Shown here piece after piece: positions 1-8,757 of a stretch of 40,355 nucleotides of DNA (position 1 is its first letter; each line of letters starts with the position of its first letter). Source of the stretch: Sulfurimonas sp. GTDB lineage: Bacteria; Campylobacterota; Campylobacteria; Campylobacterales; Sulfurimonadaceae. The stretch is taken from assembly GCF_018698455.1 (NCBI RefSeq), contig NZ_JABIOQ010000015.1, positions 1 through 40,355 on the forward strand, in the 5' to 3' direction. The notes under the pieces are model-generated. The model did not search any database, was not told the DNA's origin, and saw only the letters and a list, made by a program, of their open reading frames with translations. A program made the position numbers and the translations under genes.

Positions 1-1641
1 GAAGTTATGATTCCACTGTTCAAAACGACTGCAGCAGCAAAAAAAGCTCAGCCTCAAGCTGATGTTCTTTTAAACTTTGCATCTTTTAGAACAGCTTACG
101 ATGTAACTATGGAAGCACTTGAAGTTGGTGGTTTTTCATCTATGATGATTACAGCAGAGGGAATTCCAGAGCGTTTAGCTCGTGGTATGAACCAAACTGC
201 TCGTGAAAAAAATGTAACAATTATTGGTCCTGCAACTGTTGGAGCTATCACTCCGGGCGCATTCAAAGTAGCAAACATTGGTGGAACTATTTCTAATATA
301 GTAAACTCTAAACTACACCGTACAGGTTCTTGTGGACTAGTTACACGTTCAGGTGGACTTTTCAATGAGCTTTCTAACATAATCTCTATCAATGCTGATG
401 GTATTGCTGAAGGTGTTGCTATCGGTGGTGACCGTTTTGTTGGTTCTGTTTTTATAGATAACCTTCTTAGAATGGAAAAAAACCCTGATGTAAAATACAT
501 GATTTTATTAGGTGAAGTTGGTGGTACTGAAGAGTATAAAGTAATTGAAGCTATTAAAAATGGTACGATTAAAAAACCAATCATCGCATGGTGTATTGGA
601 ACAATTGCTAAGTATTATGATTCAGGTGTTCAGTTTGGTCATGCAGGTGCATCTGCAAATGGCGAAATGGAAACAGCAGACTTTAAAAACAATGCTATGA
701 GAGAAGCAGGAATCCATGTTCCTAAATCATTTAATGATTTACCAGAAATTATTTCTGCAGTTTATCATGAGTTACATGCTGAGGGTGTTATTCAAGATAT
801 TCCTGAACCACCTATGGATAAAGTTCCATCTGTAAGAAGAAGTAAAGAATTTATCTGTACTATTTCTGATGATCGTGGTGAAGAGTGTACTTATGCAGGA
901 TTCCCAATCTCAAGTGTTGCTACTCCAGCTACTGGTAAAGGCATAGGTGATGTTGTATCACTTCTATGGTTCAAAAAGCAGTATCCAAAATGGGCAACTG
1001 ACTTTATTGAGACTGTTATGAAAACTGTTGCTGATCATGGTCCTGCTGTTTCTGGCGCTCACAATGCAAAAGTAACTGCAAGAGCTGGTAAATCAGTTGT
1101 TGAATCACTTGTAACTGGTCTTTTAACAATTGGGCCACGTTTTGGTGGTGCAATTGATGGTGCAGCTCAACATTTTAAGTATGCTGATGATAATGGATTA
1201 ACTCCAAAAGAGTTTCTTGGTTATATGAAAAAAGAAGGTATCCCAATTCCAGGTATTGGTCACCGTATCAAGTCTCTTAAAAATCCAGACTTACGTGTAA
1301 CTGGCCTTATGAATTTCGCGCACGAACATTTTCCATCAACTCCACTTTTAGACTATGCAAGAACTGTTGAAGCTCTTACTACATCTAAGAAAGAGAATCT
1401 AATTCTTAATGTTGATGGTACTATTGGTATTTTAATGGTAGACATGTGGAGAGCCCTAGGTTACACTGAAGCAGAGATAAATGAATTTATCGCTTCTGGT
1501 ACTCTTAACGCATTCTTTATTGTTGGTCGTTCAATTGGTTTTATTGGTCACATACTTGACGAAAAGCGTCTTGCAATGCCAATGTACAGACACCCAATGG
1601 ATGACATCCTTTACGATGTTCCAGTGGCTAAGAAAATATAA
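1..1641 (+). CDS. aclA: ATP-citrate lyase alpha subunit (AclA), 5' end missing
   Basis: This is the large catalytic subunit of ATP-citrate lyase, which cleaves citrate to acetyl-CoA and oxaloacetate using ATP and CoA in the reductive TCA cycle; it acts in the cytoplasm with AclB. The frame is open through the left edge (Glu-Val before the first Met at 7), so the start lies outside the window. The N-terminal part is succinyl-CoA-synthetase-like, with the Gly-His-Ala-Gly-Ala motif holding the phosphorylated histidine (codon 640-642). The C-terminal part, from about base 850, is citrate-synthase-like, with motifs such as GAIDGAAQHF and GIGHRIKS. The left ~540 residues of the family's roughly 600 are present. 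aclB would be expected just upstream. The call is firm; only the start is unknown. Confidence 0.96.
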   Translation, partial: EVMIPLFKTTAAAKKAQPQADVLLNFASFRTAYDVTMEALEVGGFSSMMITAEGIPERLARGMNQTAREKNVTIIGPATVGAITPGAFKVANIGGTISNIVNSKLHRTGSCGLVTRSGGLFNELSNIISINADGIAEGVAIGGDRFVGSVFIDNLLRMEKNPDVKYMILLGEVGGTEEYKVIEAIKNGTIKKPIIAWCIGTIAKYYDSGVQFGHAGASANGEMETADFKNNAMREAGIHVPKSFNDLPEIISAVYHELHAEGVIQDIPEPPMDKVPSVRRSKEFICTISDDRGEECTYAGFPISSVATPATGKGIGDVVSLLWFKKQYPKWATDFIETVMKTVADHGPAVSGAHNAKVTARAGKSVVESLVTGLLTIGPRFGGAIDGAAQHFKYADDNGLTPKEFLGYMKKEGIPIPGIGHRIKSLKNPDLRVTGLMNFAHEHFPSTPLLDYARTVEALTTSKKENLILNVDGTIGILMVDMWRALGYTEAEINEFIASGTLNAFFIVGRSIGFIGHILDEKRLAMPMYRHPMDDILYDVPVAKKI

Positions 1642-1655
1642 CTATTATTTTTTAT

Positions 1656-1684
1656 AACGAAAGGGAATTTGCTTCTCTTTCGTT
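1656..1684 (+). terminator. Hairpin after aclA, possible terminator
   Basis: An 11-bp stem (AACGAAAGGGA against TCTCTTTCGTT, one G-U pair) with a 7-base loop begins 15 bases after the aclA stop. The run of T after it is poor, so its strength is uncertain. A TTG at 1669 that would extend the next reading frame lies inside this hairpin, which argues against that start. Confidence 0.5.
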
Positions 1685-1749
1685 ACACTCTCTTTAAATA
1701 CATCCTCACTAAACTTTTAAATCACATACTTTTTAGATATAGTTTAATT

Positions 1750-2412
1750 ATGAAAAAAGCATTCACTATGATTGAATTTGTTTTTGTAATAGTAGTTATT
1801 GGAATTATAGCGGCAGTAGTAATTCCAAGTATAAGAACAAACCCTCTTCAAGAAGCAGCTATACAACTTTTGTCACATATTAAGTACACACAGCACTTAG
1901 CTATGGTTGATGACAAATATGATGCTTCTGATGCTGATTGGTATAAAGGTAGGTGGCAATTAGTGTTTAGCAATAGTAAATTTACTGATTATGTTCCGGC
2001 GTATACAATATTTGCTGATAGGGATTGGGGTTCAGGATACGGCGGTGACGCAATTGAAAACGAAATGGCAAAAAATCCAGAGAATAGTAATCAAGTTATG
2101 ACGGGTGGCTATGGTTCGACAGCGGCGATAGATTACACAAATGCTGGGTATAAAGGAATGAAGAAATTAAATCTTGGAAAAAGTTACGGAGTATTAGGTG
2201 TTAACCTTGACGGTGGTTGTAAGAAATCTAGAATTGCTTTTGACCATTTAGGTAGACCATTACAGGGTGACCAAAGTAGTATGACTGGTCCATATAGTGC
2301 TGGAAGCCAAAGATTAATAGTGGCCGATTGCAATGTGACATTAAGTAATGAAAGCGATCAAGTTAGTATAATAATCCGACCTGAGACAGGCTATTCAAGT
2401 ATAACTTTTTAG
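1750..2412 (+). CDS. Type IV pilin-like / pseudopilin protein
   Basis: A 220-residue protein with a type III (prepilin) leader: MKKA followed by FTMIE, so cleavage would fall after Ala4 and leave Phe at +1 and Glu at +5. A hydrophobic helix of about 20 residues (VFVIVVIGIIAAVVIP) follows. This N-terminus fixes the start at ATG 1750 rather than the upstream TTG at 1669. The rest is a globular Gly/Ser/Asp-rich domain with two cysteines late in the protein, as in minor pilins. The SD upstream is weak. By family it would be processed by a prepilin peptidase and assembled in a type IV pilus or type II-like pseudopilus. No assembly genes lie nearby, so it looks like a solitary pilin. Its exact role is unknown. 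Confidence 0.75.
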   Translation: MKKAFTMIEFVFVIVVIGIIAAVVIPSIRTNPLQEAAIQLLSHIKYTQHLAMVDDKYDASDADWYKGRWQLVFSNSKFTDYVPAYTIFADRDWGSGYGGDAIENEMAKNPENSNQVMTGGYGSTAAIDYTNAGYKGMKKLNLGKSYGVLGVNLDGGCKKSRIAFDHLGRPLQGDQSSMTGPYSAGSQRLIVADCNVTLSNESDQVSIIIRPETGYSSITF

Positions 2413-2422
2413 GTAAATCCGA

Positions 2423-2545
2423 TTAGAGTAGCTTTTGTACTAACTCATCATACTGATTACTGAAATGAGGAATGTTAGTCTTTTCCCAAGGCGATAAAAC
2501 TATACAATCCCAGAAAAATCTAACAACATTTTTTAAATTCTTATT
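2423..2545 (-). pseudogene. Decayed 3' fragment of an unidentified gene
   Basis: On the minus strand a 40-codon open stretch without a start codon runs from a TAG at 2546-2548 to a TAA at 2423-2425. It reads as convincing protein (…RFFWDCIVLSPWEKT…, ending DELVQKLL), unlike the low-complexity surroundings. I read it as the C-terminal remnant of a lost gene. Its family is not recognised, and coding by chance cannot be excluded. Confidence 0.3.
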
Positions 2546-2681
2546 CTACAAGAGCTACAATTATAATAGAAAATAAGAGGGCAATTAATAGCATATTTAA
2601 TTTCATAAATGGTTCAAGTAAATTTAACTTAATAAAATATAGTAAAATTAAATTGTATGTAACTATAATATTAGATAATTG

Positions 2682-2687
2682 TATAAT
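2682..2687 (+). promoter_or_regulatory. Probable -10 box for the M20/ATP-grasp/M14 operon
   Basis: TATAAT sits 28 bases before the ATG at 2716, in an A+T-rich stretch with an SD (AAAAGGA, 2698-2704) between. A second TATAAT lies at 2664-2669. No clear -35 is visible, which is usual for sigma-70 promoters of Campylobacterota. Confidence 0.5.
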
Positions 2688-2715
2688 AAAGAAAAATAAA
2701 AGGATTTATAGCTAT

Positions 2716-3834
2716 ATGTCTTATTTAAATGAATTAAAACAACTTGTTGACATCAACTCCTATACTAAAAATAAAGATGGGGTGGACAAAGTTGGTGACT
2801 TATTTGGCTCATGGCTTAAATCTCTTAACATGAAGGAATGCATATATGAGCGTGCGATTATAGGTAATCATAGACTGTATAGTTTTCCTGTTGATCATAA
2901 AGCAAAGAGGCTATTGCTTCTTGGCCATCTTGATACAGTATTTCCTCCTGATACCTTTGAAAACTTTTCCCAAGACGATTTATGGGTCTATGGTCCAGGT
3001 GTTTGCGATATGAAGGGGGGGCTTATTGTAGCTTTGAAGTCATTGCAAAAACTTTATGATGATAATATTGAAGTATGTAATATTGACTTTTTACTGGTTA
3101 GTGATGAAGAGACGGGTAGTGATGATTCAAAATTTCTTTCCCAAGAACTAGCATCTAACTATGACTATTGTCTTGTCTTTGAAGCAGCCGGAGAAGCTAT
3201 GGAAGTAGTTGTGGGACGTAAGGGTGTGGGGACCTTCACTATCGATATAAAAGGTTTAGCAAAACATGCAGGAAATCACTATATAGATGGCGTCGATGCT
3301 AATCTTGAGGCTTCTTACAAACTCCAAAGACTTGCGGCTTTAACAGATTTATCTAAAAACACAACTGTAAATGTCGGAAAAATATCTGGAGGTATAGGTG
3401 CCAATACCATTTCTCCTTATGCCTCTTTACTTTTTGAGCTTCGCTACGATAGAGTCGAAGAAAAAGAGCGTGTGCTCTCTGCAATTGAGGAGATTGTTAA
3501 CACTTCTTACATCCAAGGGACAAGTGCTAAGCTTAGTGGTGGTATTCAGCGCGATGTAATGCAAACAAGTGATAATGTCTTAGAGTTTGTAAAAGCTATT
3601 GAAGTTATTACGGGTCAGGCACTCAAAACAGAAAAACGCGGTGGAGTAAGCGATGCTAATATTCTTTCCGCAAATGGTGTTATCACCCTTGATGGTCTTG
3701 GGCCTTTTGGAGATGGAGATCATACAGAACATGAACGAGCACTAATAAGTAGTTTTGATTTACGTATTGATTTAACAAGTAGCATCTTAAAATATTTTAC
3801 AATTAATAAAGGGGTTTACAATGTCTCAATATAA
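2716..3834 (+). CDS. M20-family metallopeptidase (glutamate carboxypeptidase-like)
   Basis: A 372-residue zinc-dependent exopeptidase/amidohydrolase of the M20 family, of the carboxypeptidase G2/ArgE/DapE type. Visible metal and catalytic positions are His71 and Asp73 (GHLDT), the bridging Asp98 (CDMKGG), Glu131/132 (SDEETGS), Glu156 (FEAAGE) and a late His in GDGDHTEHE. A dimerisation-type lid domain begins near 175 with H184/H188 (AKHAGNH). ATG 2716 is chosen because it follows AAAAGGA at a normal distance and because M20 enzymes begin with such a helix; the open frame starts earlier, at 2653. There is no signal peptide, so it is probably cytoplasmic. It is the first gene of the cassette and overlaps the next by 14 bases. 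Likely role by context: removing a residue, perhaps Glu-like, from a product of the neighbouring ligases. The substrate is unknown. Confidence 0.88.
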   Translation: MSYLNELKQLVDINSYTKNKDGVDKVGDLFGSWLKSLNMKECIYERAIIGNHRLYSFPVDHKAKRLLLLGHLDTVFPPDTFENFSQDDLWVYGPGVCDMKGGLIVALKSLQKLYDDNIEVCNIDFLLVSDEETGSDDSKFLSQELASNYDYCLVFEAAGEAMEVVVGRKGVGTFTIDIKGLAKHAGNHYIDGVDANLEASYKLQRLAALTDLSKNTTVNVGKISGGIGANTISPYASLLFELRYDRVEEKERVLSAIEEIVNTSYIQGTSAKLSGGIQRDVMQTSDNVLEFVKAIEVITGQALKTEKRGGVSDANILSANGVITLDGLGPFGDGDHTEHERALISSFDLRIDLTSSILKYFTINKGVYNVSI

Positions 3835-4738
3835 AAGAAGTATAGGAATGTGGATGTATCAAAACAGCGGTGGTTCAGAGATTGAAAGAAAAATCGTGGC
3901 ACAGCTAAAAGAGCGTGAAATAGAAACTATCACGGGTCTTGATCTTCGCTACAGCGAAGCAAGTAGAGATGGTATGTTTTGTCAGGGAATTAATATGTGT
4001 AGCTTAGACCTCTTTTTCTCTTATAATGCAGGAGAACAGACAGTCTCACAAATTTACTTTTACGAGCAACTCAACAAAACAATTGCTACTCTTAACTCTT
4101 TTGAAGCATTTAAACTTAGCGAAGACAAGTTTCAAACAAATATGGCTTTACGTAAAGCAGACATTAATTGTGCAGAATTTTTTCTTTGTCACCGTGAGAA
4201 TCCTGAACGTATAAGAGAGTTGTTCCATAAATGGGGTAAAATGGTTTTTAAACCAGTCGATGGATGGGGTGGTATGGGTATGGCTCTCATTGAAAATGAA
4301 AATACACTTAATACACTTATGCCATTTCTAAACCAGATGGATATTCGCCATTATTATGTTGAAAAGTATATAGATAATGATTATACTGATTTTCGTATAG
4401 ATATAGTTGGTGGTGAGTTCATCGCATGCTATGGGAGACAGGCAGGTGATAGTGATTGGAGAACAAATATTTCTTCAGGTGGAAAAGTAATTATGCGTGA
4501 GCCGAATGAAAAAGTTATTCAACTCGCTATTGATGCAGCGAAAGCGGCAAATATCGATATAGCAGGTGTTGATATACTCTATGATAGAGAACAAGAAAAA
4601 TACATAGTTTTAGAAGTTAACGGTATCCCCGCATTTGCAACACCAGATCAAGAGGCAATTGGGCTTAATTTCAATGACAAAAAGATTCAAAAAATTGTAG
4701 AACTTATAGATAAAAAAACAGCAGGTATAAAAAGATGA
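3821..4738 (+). CDS. RimK-like ATP-grasp ligase
   Basis: A 305-residue ATP-grasp protein. Such enzymes join a carboxylate to an amine through an acyl-phosphate, using ATP and Mg2+. Signs of the fold are the nucleotide-binding segment MVFKPVDGWGGMGM (about 140-153), the paired YVEKYIDNDYTDFRIDI with GEFIACYGRQ (about 180-205), the SSGGK turn, and the C-terminal metal-binding ILEVNGIPAF (about 269-278; the Glu and Asn bind Mg). This layout is closest to RimK and LysX-type amino acid ligases. The start ATG 3821 follows AAAGGGG. It overlaps the M20 gene by 14 bases and the next gene by 4 (ATGA), which implies translational coupling. The acceptor and the amino acid added cannot be read from sequence. 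Confidence is high for fold and low for substrate. Confidence 0.88.
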   Translation: MSQYKRSIGMWMYQNSGGSEIERKIVAQLKEREIETITGLDLRYSEASRDGMFCQGINMCSLDLFFSYNAGEQTVSQIYFYEQLNKTIATLNSFEAFKLSEDKFQTNMALRKADINCAEFFLCHRENPERIRELFHKWGKMVFKPVDGWGGMGMALIENENTLNTLMPFLNQMDIRHYYVEKYIDNDYTDFRIDIVGGEFIACYGRQAGDSDWRTNISSGGKVIMREPNEKVIQLAIDAAKAANIDIAGVDILYDREQEKYIVLEVNGIPAFATPDQEAIGLNFNDKKIQKIVELIDKKTAGIKR

Positions 4739-6066
4739 GCACAAATAAACTACCAAAGATAGGTTTCGTATATTTAGACTATGTTATGCGTTTCTTTGAC
4801 TACAGTAACTTTAAAGGCTGGCCGGAAAAGATTGAAGAAGTGACTTATCATTGGAAAAATGATAAAGATCGTTTTATAAAAGAAGTTAAACGTAAAAAAA
4901 TTGAAGTTCTAATAGGAAATATTCCGGCAACTGCCTATGAAACCTTTAGAGACATTGCCAAAGCATTACCTGAAGTTAGGTTTATCCCATCAATCGAGAC
5001 ACAGTTTTCAAACAAATCTAAAGAGAATGTGACAATATTTTGCGAAAAGCATGGCATACCTATACCAAAAACAAGAATTTTTTATGACTTAGCAAAGGGT
5101 GATGAATATTTAAAAAGTTGTTTTTATCCTCAGATTGTAAAACGATCTTATGGAGCTTCAAATTACGGCGGTTATTTCGTTCACAAAGTAGATAACTACA
5201 AGGAAGCACGAGCACTTTTTGACAAAAAAAAGTACAATCCTATATATACTCAGGACGCAATTCCTCTTAAAGATAGTGGTGATATTCGTGTTATGCTCAT
5301 TGGTCATAAACCTATTTGTGCATTTTGGCGCTACTCGGGAGATGGTGAGTGGATTACCAACACTTCACAGGGTGGAGACATGAATTATAATAATGTACCT
5401 ATGTCTGCATTAGAAGTTGCCGTGCAAGCCTCAAAAGCTGCTAAGGCTGAATTTTGGGCTTGTGACATAGGTATCGATGAAAATACGGGAAAAGCTTATA
5501 TCATTGAGTGTGCTACAGCTTTTGCTGCCTTTCCTTATGTTCGTGACTGGATATGTCAGTATCTTATGTGGGATCTTTCCAATGGAAAATTTAGATTGCC
5601 TCATGTCCCACTTTTTTCTTGGGAAGAACTAGGGAAAATGGATCCAGCTATATTAAGAACACTTCGTCATCTTTATTTTTCTAAGTATACTCCATCAGCC
5701 GATGGAGAAATATATATGAGCGACACTGGGACATTTGACATGGAGCGTACTAAAGAGGGTGACGATTCTATTCTACCAGATGCAAGAAAAGTTATAACAA
5801 ATGAAGAAAAGTTACCTCAAAGTATAAAAGATGCTTCTTCTGCGGGTGAAGAATCAACAGTATTTAAAGATAAAAAGCTTGATTTAACTACAGCAACATT
5901 GACTGATCTGCTCTCCTTGTACGGAATGGATGAAAATGTTGCAATAAAGATTAAATCACTCGTGGACGAGCAAAAAGTTAGTTGCTTTGAAGAGTTATCT
6001 CGCTATAATATAATTTCAGAACAGTATTTGATAAAATGGAGTAAATTCTTTGAGAGAACAGTATAA
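4735..6066 (+). CDS. ATP-grasp protein with C-terminal helix-hairpin-helix tail
   Basis: A 443-residue protein. The N-terminal ~300 residues are a second, divergent ATP-grasp module: an adenine-binding region with YPQIVKRSYGASNYGGY (about 132-148), DSGDIRVMLIG (about 180-190), a TNTSQGGD turn, and IIECATAFAAF where a canonical enzyme has E-x-N; here the second metal ligand is Cys-Ala rather than Asn. About 70 poorly conserved residues follow. Residues ~383-443 resemble a ComEA-type helix-hairpin-helix (LTTATLTDLLSLYGM… then CFEELSRYNI). It pairs with the preceding ligase by a 4-base overlap. The altered metal site suggests changed or regulatory activity. The HhH may bind nucleic acid or a partner protein. 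The substrate is unknown. Confidence 0.8.
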   Translation: MSTNKLPKIGFVYLDYVMRFFDYSNFKGWPEKIEEVTYHWKNDKDRFIKEVKRKKIEVLIGNIPATAYETFRDIAKALPEVRFIPSIETQFSNKSKENVTIFCEKHGIPIPKTRIFYDLAKGDEYLKSCFYPQIVKRSYGASNYGGYFVHKVDNYKEARALFDKKKYNPIYTQDAIPLKDSGDIRVMLIGHKPICAFWRYSGDGEWITNTSQGGDMNYNNVPMSALEVAVQASKAAKAEFWACDIGIDENTGKAYIIECATAFAAFPYVRDWICQYLMWDLSNGKFRLPHVPLFSWEELGKMDPAILRTLRHLYFSKYTPSADGEIYMSDTGTFDMERTKEGDDSILPDARKVITNEEKLPQSIKDASSAGEESTVFKDKKLDLTTATLTDLLSLYGMDENVAIKIKSLVDEQKVSCFEELSRYNIISEQYLIKWSKFFERTV

Positions 6067-8632
6067 ATCATATAAACAAACTCAAGATTTTTTTTATAAT
6101 GCTCAAAAAAAGTTTCCGAATATATTCCGTGTTGAAGTTATAGGCAAAACATGGGAAGACAGAGATATTATTATCGTGACAATCTCTAGGGATCTAAAAA
6201 AAGCTGACGATAAACCGGCTCTTCTATATACTGGAAGTATTCATGCAAGAGAGTGGATTGGAATTGAACTTGCCTATGCATTTGGGGAGTACATTCTAGA
6301 GCATATTGAATATGATCCCGCCCTAAATACTGCTCTATCAAATGCTACACTATATATGGTACCTTGTGCAAACCCTGATGGATTTGAGTTCTCACGCACA
6401 CATTTCTCTTTTTGGCGAAAAAATCGTCGTCATAATGCAGATGGAAGCTATGGTGTTGACTTAAACAGAAACTTTTCTATTGGTTATGCAGCTAGTAGAG
6501 ATACATATTCTAATGTCTATTCTGGACCTCAACCTTTCTCAGAACCTGAAACCTTAGCCTTAAAAAACTTTGCACTAAGTCATCCAAATATTTCAATAGC
6601 TTTAGATTACCATTCTCAAGGTAATGTTATTTTCCCTGCTCATAATTTTAAGCATGAAGATGCAGTTGATGCAGTTGACTTAAATACACTTGCTGCAAAC
6701 ATGTCGGAAGAGATACGTAAAGTATCAGGGCGTGAGTATGGTGTTCATATGGGGAAACCACCTGTTCGCCTTATTAGTGGTAGTGGTCGTGAGTTTTACT
6801 ATTCATTGGGCGCATTAGCTCTTACTGTGGAAGTGGGTACACGAAATATTTCCGACTATATAGGAAATATGACTGAACATATTAATGAGCATGTCCCCGC
6901 TTTGATATATGCTCTGGTTGAAACTGTTAACTATGATAAACAAAAGGCTTTTAATCGTGTAGAAAATTTTTCTGCTCACAAAATTTCTATATCAAGAGTT
7001 GAGCTTTCGTGGGAATATCCAAATGACCCAGATTTCTATTTTGAAATATATAGAAGCAGCAAAGAGATTAGCCACTGTCAGGCATCAAATTGTGTTGGAA
7101 CTACTAAGGCTAAAACATATATAGACAATCATTTAAGCCCAAGCACAAGCTACACCTATTTTATTCGTGCAGTTTGCAAAACAAATCATGTAAAGTCACC
7201 TTTTGCCCAGAAAATAACTGTTAGAACACTTAGTGATATAGATTCTTTTTCTAAAATCCTTTTTCCTTCACAAGAAAAGATTGGTTATGTTGGTGAAAAA
7301 AGTAGTATTAATGCTGAACATTTTGGATACAACTCTCTTTTTGTTGGTATTTCAAAAAATCGTGGAGTATGTTATGGACTCATAGGCTTCTCGCTTGATT
7401 CAGTTCCCGATAATGCTATAATAACTGACGCAAAAGTGTCTCTTTTCCCTATAGACAGAGTCAATGTGCAAGTCGAAAAATTTGGTGAGTGGAGAATAGG
7501 TATTTTAGATGAAATAAACGGAAGTTTATCTTCATTTAATGCTATTAAAAATACACGCATATTATCATATATTGATAGACCCACTAAATCACATCAGCTT
7601 ACTCAAGGTATCTGGAGGACATGGGCCTTTGCAAAAAATGAACGTGATCTTCTTCAAGATGCTCTTAAGCGCAGAGAAGTAATCTTTAGAATGGATGGAC
7701 CAACAAGTCTACCTTTAGATAGATCTTCTCAACTGATGCAGTGGGATATAGGGTTTGCTAAATTTAGTGGTGGCTTGGACTACAGACCAAAGTTAGAAGT
7801 TACCTACACTGTTCCTGGGGGTAAACTAGAAGTTGTCAGTTCTGTAATCACAACTATTTCAGAGGAAAAAGTTGAAACAAATAAGTTAGAAGTAGGCTTT
7901 GATAAAAATGGCTCAGCACAATATGGCTGTATTGAATTTAACTTGGATGTTTTACCTGATATAGAGAGTACCGTGATATCAAATATTTATATAGAAATGG
8001 ATGCTAGCAAGATAGCATCAACACAAAATTTACGCTATCATGTAGAAATGATTAGTCCCACATGTACAGAGAAGAGTATCGCAAATATCCAAATACGCGA
8101 TACTATTGAACGTATTGGATACGATGTAAGTATTGAAGATATTAAAAAAGAGCCAACACAGCGTTTTGTATTTGACACTTATGCTATTTCTCAACTCATA
8201 GAAAATATAAGAGCTCAGAAAAAGTTACTCTTTTTATTGTTACCTACTAGTGAGAGGAGCTTTTCTGGCTCTCAAATAACTAGTTGGAGTGATGATAAAA
8301 ACCAAATGCAGCCACGCCTTAAGATTGAATATATAAAAAAACGTCGTAATGGTGTTCAAGCTGTAAGCAATTTAAAATATGAAATTGAAAATGCTATGAT
8401 TAAACTCTCGTGGACTAATCCTAAGGATAAGGACTTCGAGGGTGTTATCGTAGTTAAAAATTCCTTTCATATGCCTTGCTCACCTTATGATGGGCAAAAA
8501 CTTTTTGGTGGGAAAGATACTTATACATTTGATAATTTTGGGGCTCTAGATGAAGATAAATATTATGCAGTATATACATACGATAATGTACCAAATTTTT
8601 CTGAAGTAGCTTCTATTTTCTACAAAAAATAA
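6050..8632 (+). CDS. M14 zinc carboxypeptidase with FN3 and DNRLRE-like domains
   Basis: An 860-residue multidomain protein. Residues 1-290 form an M14 carboxypeptidase domain: zinc ligands His65/Glu68 (GSIHAREW) and His188 (DYHSQGN), substrate-anchoring Asn139-Arg140 (LNRNF, matching Asn144/Arg145 of carboxypeptidase A), and catalytic Glu261 (TVEVGTRN). About 303-393 is a fibronectin type III-like domain. Two similar beta-rich domains of DNRLRE type follow (about 402-585 and 595-765). A second FN3-like domain ends the protein. TTG 6050 is taken as start: it sits after GGAG, overlaps the previous gene by 17 bases, and the M14 fold needs these first residues. No signal peptide or anchor is seen, although such accessory domains are usually found on exported proteins. 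Probable role: trimming C-terminal residues from the product of the two ATP-grasp ligases. Confidence 0.85.
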   Translation: MREQYKSYKQTQDFFYNAQKKFPNIFRVEVIGKTWEDRDIIIVTISRDLKKADDKPALLYTGSIHAREWIGIELAYAFGEYILEHIEYDPALNTALSNATLYMVPCANPDGFEFSRTHFSFWRKNRRHNADGSYGVDLNRNFSIGYAASRDTYSNVYSGPQPFSEPETLALKNFALSHPNISIALDYHSQGNVIFPAHNFKHEDAVDAVDLNTLAANMSEEIRKVSGREYGVHMGKPPVRLISGSGREFYYSLGALALTVEVGTRNISDYIGNMTEHINEHVPALIYALVETVNYDKQKAFNRVENFSAHKISISRVELSWEYPNDPDFYFEIYRSSKEISHCQASNCVGTTKAKTYIDNHLSPSTSYTYFIRAVCKTNHVKSPFAQKITVRTLSDIDSFSKILFPSQEKIGYVGEKSSINAEHFGYNSLFVGISKNRGVCYGLIGFSLDSVPDNAIITDAKVSLFPIDRVNVQVEKFGEWRIGILDEINGSLSSFNAIKNTRILSYIDRPTKSHQLTQGIWRTWAFAKNERDLLQDALKRREVIFRMDGPTSLPLDRSSQLMQWDIGFAKFSGGLDYRPKLEVTYTVPGGKLEVVSSVITTISEEKVETNKLEVGFDKNGSAQYGCIEFNLDVLPDIESTVISNIYIEMDASKIASTQNLRYHVEMISPTCTEKSIANIQIRDTIERIGYDVSIEDIKKEPTQRFVFDTYAISQLIENIRAQKKLLFLLLPTSERSFSGSQITSWSDDKNQMQPRLKIEYIKKRRNGVQAVSNLKYEIENAMIKLSWTNPKDKDFEGVIVVKNSFHMPCSPYDGQKLFGGKDTYTFDNFGALDEDKYYAVYTYDNVPNFSEVASIFYKK

Positions 8633-8656
8633 TTTTTAAGCTATCTAGTTGAAAAT

Positions 8657-8682
8657 CATGAGAGCCTTGAATAGGCTACATG
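8657..8682. terminator. Hairpin between convergent genes
   Basis: AGCCT/AGGCT (5 bp) enclosed by CATG/CATG lies 25 bases after the M14 stop and before the 3' end of the minus-strand sqr-like gene. There is no T-run, so this is only a possible bidirectional terminator. Confidence 0.3.
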
Positions 8683-8757
8683 AGCTCTATTATAATTAGA
8701 TAGAACATACTGTAGATCTCACAGGACTCTAAATATTTTGAGAGTGTAATTCCCTTT

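Larger units (their letters stand above)
2413..2715. other. A+T-rich intergenic region before the ATP-grasp/peptidase cassette
   Basis: About 300 bases without an intact gene. The left half carries a decayed coding fragment on the minus strand (2423-2545, listed separately). The right half is very A+T-rich and ends in promoter-like -10 hexamers. The 15 bases TTAGGTAAATCCGAT around 2409-2423 recur exactly near 28845-28859, which may be chance. Confidence 0.5.

Noticed and set aside
1669-1749. Longer start for the pilin-like gene at TTG 1669
   Set aside because: The TTG lies in the terminator hairpin loop, and the prepilin leader requires ATG 1750.
2541-2606. 21-codon hydrophobic ORF on the minus strand
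   Set aside because: It has no SD and lies in very A+T-rich sequence where hydrophobic codons arise by chance.
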